DNA of 64,000 bases from Chaetomium olivaceum (taxonomy: Eukaryota; Ascomycota; Sordariomycetes; Sordariales; Chaetomiaceae): NCBI GenBank assembly GCA_039881045.1, contig JAYWVB010000014.1, positions 62,001 to 126,000 of the forward strand, read 5' to 3'. Shown here in pieces: positions 58,345 to 64,000 of this stretch. A model generated the notes under the pieces. It did no database searches and was not told where the DNA came from. It was given only the letters and a program-made list of their open reading frames with translations. The translations under genes were made by a program, and so were the position numbers. How positions within the stretch are numbered: position 1 is the first letter of the stretch; every line of letters starts with the position of its first letter.

Positions 58345-60875
58345 ATGTCAGCTATGGCCGATGCCCTGGGATTCCATCGCTGCCCAGTCTGCTTCAAGAC
58401 ATACAAGAGACGCGAGCACTTGCAAAGGCACCGCAGTTCACACACGAAGGAACGTCCGCATCGCTGTGTTGTGTGCGGTGCCTCTTTCCAGAGGTCCGAC
58501 GTGCTCAAGCGTCATCTCCAAACCTGTGACGGCCCTTCCACCCCATCATCCAGCCGACGCCGCGCTTGCGATCGTTGCGTCCGACAGAAGAAGGCTTGCA
58601 ACTCCACCCAACCATGCTTCAATTGCCAGCGACGATCGGTCGTGTGCCACTATTCAAACCCGCCGTCCGCCGCGTCGTCGTCATCCCAGACCGCAGCTCC
58701 CCCCGGTATCGACGATCCATCGACCCACAACAACCCCGACGAAACTGCCGTCAACCCCGACATTCCTCAATCCGACCAGCCGCCCAGCCAGCCCGTTCTC
58801 ACCGATTCCACTTTTGACCATGTCCCGTTTGATGACCTCGACACCCTGATCCAAGAGGCAGTATCACATTACCAGATACCGGACAGTTGGTTTGATGTCA
58901 GCCCCTCGCAATCAAGCGAGACGACAGCCTCTCTTACCATCGAGCCTGAGCTCTTTCACAAACCCCCTAATGATTCTCTCAGTTCACGCTACCGGGGTTA
59001 CTCCTTCCACTTTCTGAGTCACTTCACGAGCAAGACTGGCCTGATCTCGTCGTTCGAATGTGCCACGCTTGCCCAACGCAAACAGGTTGTCTCGGCGTTC
59101 CATCCGTCGTATCTCCAACAGCAACCACTCGATTCCTTCGGCATGGTCCCCCCGTCATCTCTACGGCCCGAAGAACACCCTTCCCAAGTTTCAGCCTTCG
59201 TCTCCAGTGCCGGGTCGGCAACCAGCGGCCTCTCTTCGTGGTCTTTTTGGCTGCACAATCCCGTCATCATCAACCTGCAGCAGGTGGTTCTGCTCTTGAA
59301 AAACGTCGTAAGGGTGAAGCCGAACAATAGCACTATTACTCTGGACTGGTCAGCCGCCCTTGAACAACAATGTTTGCAGTTCTTTTCTCCTCCGCGGGTT
59401 GCCAAATTCATCGAGCTGTACTGGTCTGTTTGGCATCCCAACGTCAATTTCCTTCACCGGCCCACCTTTGACCCGACAATCACTAAACCGATCCTGCTGG
59501 CGACCATGTCTCTGATTGGTAAGCGCCCCGAGGCCTTCCAGTCGTGTTGTTAAAGTGCGTTCTGACAAGAACGGTAGGGGCCTGCGTATCCCCGGACCCC
59601 CTAGACAACGAAGATGCCAGGATGTGGTTCAACTGTGTCGAGGAGATGGTCTTTACCGATGACGACTTCTGTAGCGACATAGAACCGCCCGCTTTCAGTG
59701 ATATCAAAATACCCGTCAACACCCCCGACAACCGGTCAAGGCTTCAGGCCCTCCAGGCGGCCTACCATGTCTGTCTGTACCAAAACTGGGAGGGTACGGA
59801 CCCAAGTAAACGACGGATTAGACGGCACCGCTTCAGCACTGTGGTATCAGTAAGTCCCACCCAAAACAAGGTTTGTTTCCCAAGGGCTTTTACTCAACAG
59901 TGCCCAGACTGCGCGAGACCTTGGAATCGACACGGCCCGACACATGGACTATAGCACACAGCCCAAGCACGAATTCAGCTGGTATGAATTCGTGATGAGA
60001 GAGGAATTGATTCGGTGCGTTGCTTGTCGTCGTCCAGAGTGTGTGCAACGTTACCGCTAACTCAACAACAGTGTTTTCACATGGATCTTCCTCCTCGATA
60101 CGGCGTTCGTCATCTTCAACAACCTTCCCCATCGAATGGTCATCAAGGAGATGAAGATGTCCATGGCGAGTCCCGAGGCCTGCTTCCAGGCGCCAACGGC
60201 AGACGACTGTATCAACCAGATATACCGGTGGATGCCGTCGACCAGCCCGTTTTGCACCTTGCTTCTTCGGGACGCCATCGAGAACCTGTGTCTGGACATC
60301 ATGTCGCCGGAAGCCCAACAGCAATACTCTCAACTCGGCCCGCTGAACTTGTTCGCAATGGTGTCCGGTGAGCGAGACATGATTATCTTGGTCCTTTTTG
60401 CCGAGTGTGCTGACGCGTTGATCTTCTAGCGATCCACTACATGATCTTTCAACATCAAAACCTATTTGCGGTGGAAGGTCAGCTGGTCCCCATTCGCAAC
60501 GGGCTGCGGAATTGGATCGGAATGTGGGAAAAGTACGCCGCCGTGCCGTCAGCCATCTCTCCACACGGTCTACTGCAAGGAGATTGCCCAGTACCGGCCT
60601 TAATGTGGAAACGCATCGGTTTCTTCCGCTCCTCACCTGAGTATTGGCTGCTTGGGAGTCTCTTGACGGACCGCCTATCAGCGACGGCGGTGACATCCTC
60701 GGATATGTCTTCGGCAAATGGGAGCCTGCCAAACCCCTTTTCGACATCGACCAACGCTCGTGGTAAGGCGAGGTCTGCGGAGCCGATCCTCGAGAAGTAT
60801 GACCAGACCAGCATGCGCCAGGTTAACGACCTGATCAACGGCTTCCAGAAGTTCAACATTGGTGATTCCGGTTAA
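58345..60875 (+). CDS. Transcription factor with C2H2, C2HC and Zn2Cys6 fingers
   Basis: Five exons, 58345..59518, 59578..59849, 59908..60014, 60072..60367 and 60430..60875, give 764 residues. The introns (59, 58, 57 and 62 nt) are all GT-AG and keep the frame. Finger 1 (residues ~13-33) is C-x2-C-x12-H-x3-H. Finger 2 (~41-61) is C-x2-C-x12-H-x3-C, a C2HC variant. A Zn2Cys6 cluster follows at ~74-100 with spacing C-x2-C-x6-C-x5-C-x2-C-x6-C. The C-terminal half has the fungal-specific TF middle region (FIELYWSVWHPNVNFLHRPT; RFSTVVS-TARDLGIDTARH; YEFVMREELIRVFTWIFLLD). This combined layout is that of the Cmr1/Pig1 melanin regulators and of several pathway-specific factors; orthology is not claimed. 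It ends 523 bp before a same-strand P450 gene, a possible target. Confidence 0.93.
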
Positions 60876-61398
60876 GGACAGGCAAGTCGGCCGGGTGAGA
60901 TTGGGTGGCTTAAACTCCCACTGCCCTGTGATTCACGACATGACGTGTTGCAAGTTCGGCGAGGTCACGGTAGGGGACGTGGACTAGGATACTCCACCCG
61001 CTGTACGAAAATGGGAGGAGTATCCTTTTGGGGGAGCTGAAAATCCCGAGCGACACCCTCCCACACCCACTCCGCAACTCCGCGCCCCTCCTTTGAGCTC
61101 CTCTGTTCGGCTTCGACCTATCCAACCATCCCGCCAATCCGCGCTAATGCAGCCCATAACCCCAGCTTTCCCATCGCCGGAAATCCCACATTGGGCCGAC
61201 CCCGATCGCCGCTGTGGGTGACAGTACGGATATACATCGATATGGAGGCCGTGATGTACCAAGGCGGCAATGCCCTGTGTGAAGGGAGTTGAGATGAGTA
61301 CTTAGTGTCGAGTTCACGTCGGCTGTCTTCAGACGAACATCAAATGTCCAAGAGACGAGCACCATTCACTCTCCAGCTTCGGACGCCTCTCCGACGCC
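60876..61398. other. Intergenic, P450 promoter
   Basis: Only 523 bp; no gene and no clear TATA box. Confidence 0.45.
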
Positions 61399-63082
61399 AT
61401 GACTCTCCTTACAATTGCGTTTCCCGTCTTTGTCGCGATAGCCATTGTTGTTAGACTCTTGCTCTCAGGCAGGAGGCCTAAAAACCTACCTCCTGGCCCC
61501 GCCGACACTGCCTATCATTGGGAACCTTCACCAAGTATGCCTATTCCAAAAGTTGCAGTTGTTGTTCGAACTTGATACTGATATTCCCCAGATGCCCTCC
61601 CGTGATGTACACCTTCAATTCGAGAAATGGGCGCGCGAGTATGGCCCTGTCTACAGCCTGATCCTCGGCACAAAAACTCTCATCGTCCTCTCGAGTGACA
61701 AGGCGGTCAAAGACCTTCTGGACAAGAAAAGCAACATGTACTCCCATCGTCAGGAGATGTACATCGGGCAGACGCTGTGCAGCGGGGACCTCCGCGTCCT
61801 CATGATGGGCTACGACGCGAGGTGGCGCATGTGCCGGAAGCTGGTCCACACCCTGCTAAACATCTCAGCTGCCAAGTCCTACGTTCCGTACCAGATGCTG
61901 GAGAACAAGCAGATGCTGTACGACATGATCACCCAACCCGAACGTTGCATGTACAACATCCGCCGGTACACCAACTCACTCACAACCACCATGGTCTTTG
62001 GCTGGCGGTCGTCGGCATACGAGGATACGAAGATGATGCAGCTCTTCGAAGGTTTCTCCGAGTTTGCTGAGCTCAACCAAACCGGCTTGGCTGCGCTCGT
62101 CAACTTCTTCCCCTGGCTTCGCTATCTCCCTGATTTCCTGCTGCCCGTCTGCGCAAAAGCCAAAGGGCTGCACAGGAAAGAGAAGGACTTGTACCTCGGC
62201 CATTGGCTAAAGGCCAAGGAGGAGACCAGAGCGGGCACCATCATGCACTGCTTCAGCGAGGACCTCGTGGGCGCCCAAAAAACGGAAGGCTTCTCAGACG
62301 ACCAGGCCTCCTACATCGCCGGCACGCTCCTCGAGGCGGGGTCTGACACCACCTCCAGCACACTCTACGCCTTCGTCCAAGCCATGGTGCTCTACCCGGA
62401 CGTGCAGGAAAAAGCCCAAGCCGAAATTGACCGCGTCGTCGGCCCCAACCGCATGCCCACCATGGACGACGAGCCCGACTTGCAATACATCCGCGGCATC
62501 GTCAAGGAATCCCTGCGCTGGATGCCCACCACCATCATGGGCGCCGTCCCGCACGCCGTCACCCAAGATGACTGGTACGAGGGCCACCTGATCCCCAAGA
62601 ACGCAGGCGTCATCAACAACGTCTGGGCAATCAACATGGACCCGGCGCGCCACGCCGACCCTCGCCGCTTCGACCCGGACCGCTACCGTCACGACCGCCA
62701 GAGCCTAGCCGACGCTGCTGCTAACCCGGACGCGTCGAAGCGTGATCAGTTCACCTTTGGTGCGGGGCGCCGCATCTGCCCGGGCATCCATGTTGCTGAG
62801 CGCAGTTTGTTTCTGGGTGTTGCGCGCATGCTGTGGGCGTTGGACTTTGCGCCGGCAAAGGATCCGGTGACTGGGAAGGTGGTACTGCCGGACCAGGAGA
62901 AGCTCACGCAGGGGTTCGTGTGCCAGCCAGTGGAGTTCCCGGTGGCTATTACACCGCGGTCGGAGGCGAGGAGGCGGATGGTGGAGGAGGAGTGGTTGGC
63001 GGCGGAGAGGGATTGTCTAGATCCGGTTACTAAGCAGTGGCGGGTTTCGCCTTTGGGGGAGGGGAAGGCGAGGAAGCGGTAG
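61399..63082 (+). CDS. Cytochrome P450 monooxygenase, one-base break at the Pro hinge
   Basis: Exons 61399..61534 and 61592..63082 with a 57-nt intron (GTATGC/CTGAT/CAG), about 541 residues. The N-terminal helix MTLLTIAFPVFVAIAIVVRL anchors it in the ER membrane. Next comes the Pro-rich hinge RRPKNLPPGPP and LPIIGNLHQ. Motifs: I-helix AGTLLEAGSDTTSS, K-helix ExxR in KESLRW, FDPDRY, and the heme loop FTFGAGRRICPG with the thiolate Cys near residue 440. Overall it resembles fungal P450s of the O-methylsterigmatocystin-oxidoreductase-like class, used in secondary metabolism and detoxification; the substrate is unknown. In the hinge the C4 run (61497-61500) has one base too many: CCT CCT GGC CCC reads into another frame, while three Cs give PPGPPTLPIIGN. 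Sits just downstream of a transcription factor gene. Confidence 0.93.
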
Positions 63083-64000
63083 GTGTTTGTTCGGCCATGG
63101 GATGGTAGCCTTGGTCAAGGGAGATTATCACGTAATGTTTTCTTTACTAATGTGGTTCAGGCTGGGAAGGGGGGAGGTGGGAGGATGATACCATGTTTCG
63201 AGTGGGTGCCAGCCATGCGAGACGGCTCCGGAGATCTTAAGTTGGCGATGGGGTTGACAGAATTGTTGCCCACTTATAGTTCGAATTTGACAACTTCACA
63301 CATATCACATATCACACGTTTTGTGTTTGCACACTGCTTGGGGTATGTACACACAAAGATCAGAGCTAAATGTCCAGATAGTTATCCACTCTCCAAGATT
63401 TCTTCCGTCGTGAACCTGCCCCCAGGAGCGGGTTCAGCGTGTTCGCAAGAAACTGAATCTCATCCCCCGAGATCCCTTTGGCCATTATGATTTCTGCCCA
63501 ATTGTGCGCCAACTCGGGCCGTGCGAGCGGGACATCGCTTGGGATTTGGCGTCTTCGGTGTATAGAGGCAAGGAGCACAGTGCAAGTCAAACCCGAATCA
63601 CTCGATGGCCATCGCATCGCGCGCTGCCTTTGTTTTCTCCTCCCTGAACCCGGCCGCGATCAAGTCGTGCATCCCGGGAGAAAGGAAATCGACCTGGGCG
63701 AGTAAAAGTTGCGCGAGCTGTAGGAATACGTGAGAACAGGGAACAACGAAGGGGAAGTTCGGGCCCGTATACAAGGATGTCCCCGACCAGATGTCAGTAC
63801 TCTCTGATCCCATGACTTTCCGAAATGCACTTCCGGGCTTCGGTATGTTAAGGCAGAAATTTCTCGGGTACCTGGGCTGCTGACTGCGTCGAGGTTCGTT
63901 GTATGTAGCTTGCGATCAGGGACAGTGGAACCACACGCCACAGGTAGTCACCAAGAGCCATGCATCTCCTACGCCCCGAACGTCGTTCGCCTTCCTCACA
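63083..64000. other. Right edge; possible minus-strand gene end
   Basis: On the minus strand two open frames, 63598..63813 (contains SPGMHDLIAAGFREEKTKAARD) and 63366..63617 (contains RPELAHNWAEIIMAKGISGDEI and ends VDNYLDI), look protein-like. A GTGATT...AAG intron near 63549-63599 could join them. Not recognised. It may be the 3' part of a gene running beyond the window, or chance frames. Confidence 0.3.

Noticed and set aside
1..64000. CRISPR array, rRNA genes or bacterial-type operons
   Set aside because: None seen; gene structure is eukaryotic throughout.

Overview
The window comes from a filamentous ascomycete. The evidence is short (43-230 nt) GT-AG introns with CTAAC/CTGAC-type branch points, a HET-domain gene, fungal-only families (GH75 chitosanase, GH11 xylanase, DUF4267, Zn2Cys6 regulator, fungal BTB and F-box-like proteins) and intergenic TAGG/CCTA microsatellites. 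The protein content suggests Sordariomycetes, probably Sordariales. Genus cannot be fixed from the sequence alone.

Layout. 0.7-1.3 kb: small helical protein. 2.1-8.9 kb: divergent pair of an Mtc1-like protein (minus) and a large disordered nuclear protein (plus). 10.5-12.7 kb: HET-domain (heterokaryon incompatibility type) gene. 15.1-18.2 kb: ribosomal protein uL14 and a five-exon malic enzyme in tandem on the minus strand, with Cbf1-like and Tbf1-like promoter boxes between them. 19.1-20.0 kb: uncharacterised protein with a possible LRAT/NlpC-like His/Cys pattern, followed by an aminoglycoside-phosphotransferase relic. 22.0-24.5 kb: two secreted-protein genes, a GH75 chitosanase with a GPI-like tail and a protein with two Cys-rich modules. 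27.0-28.9 kb: small helical protein and a DUF4267 gene carrying an in-frame stop. 31.0-34.7 kb: a very long, acidic, repeat-bearing reading frame broken by one TAG and one frame change. 37.4-40.4 kb: seven-exon glycine-rich-domain (DUF1399-type) protein. 43.1-46.0 kb: single-pass membrane protein and BTB protein. 47.0-47.8 kb: GH11 xylanase. 51.2-51.9 kb: four-repeat hemopexin protein. 53.2-57.4 kb: divergent F-box-like pair. 58.3-63.1 kb: a C2H2/Zn2Cys6 transcription factor followed in tandem by a cytochrome P450.

Working together: the secreted enzymes and Cys-rich protein suit a saprotroph or plant-associated lifestyle, and the regulator plus P450 could be a minimal metabolic module. uL14 and malic enzyme are housekeeping.

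The most consistent unexpected signal is that many conserved genes are intact except for a one-base frame break. Several breaks lie in G/C homopolymers, which looks like sequence indel error. Two in-frame TAG codons do not fit that explanation and look like real lesions, possibly of RIP type. No CRISPR, rRNA, convincing tRNA or complete transposon was seen. All assignments come from reading the sequence; no database search was run.
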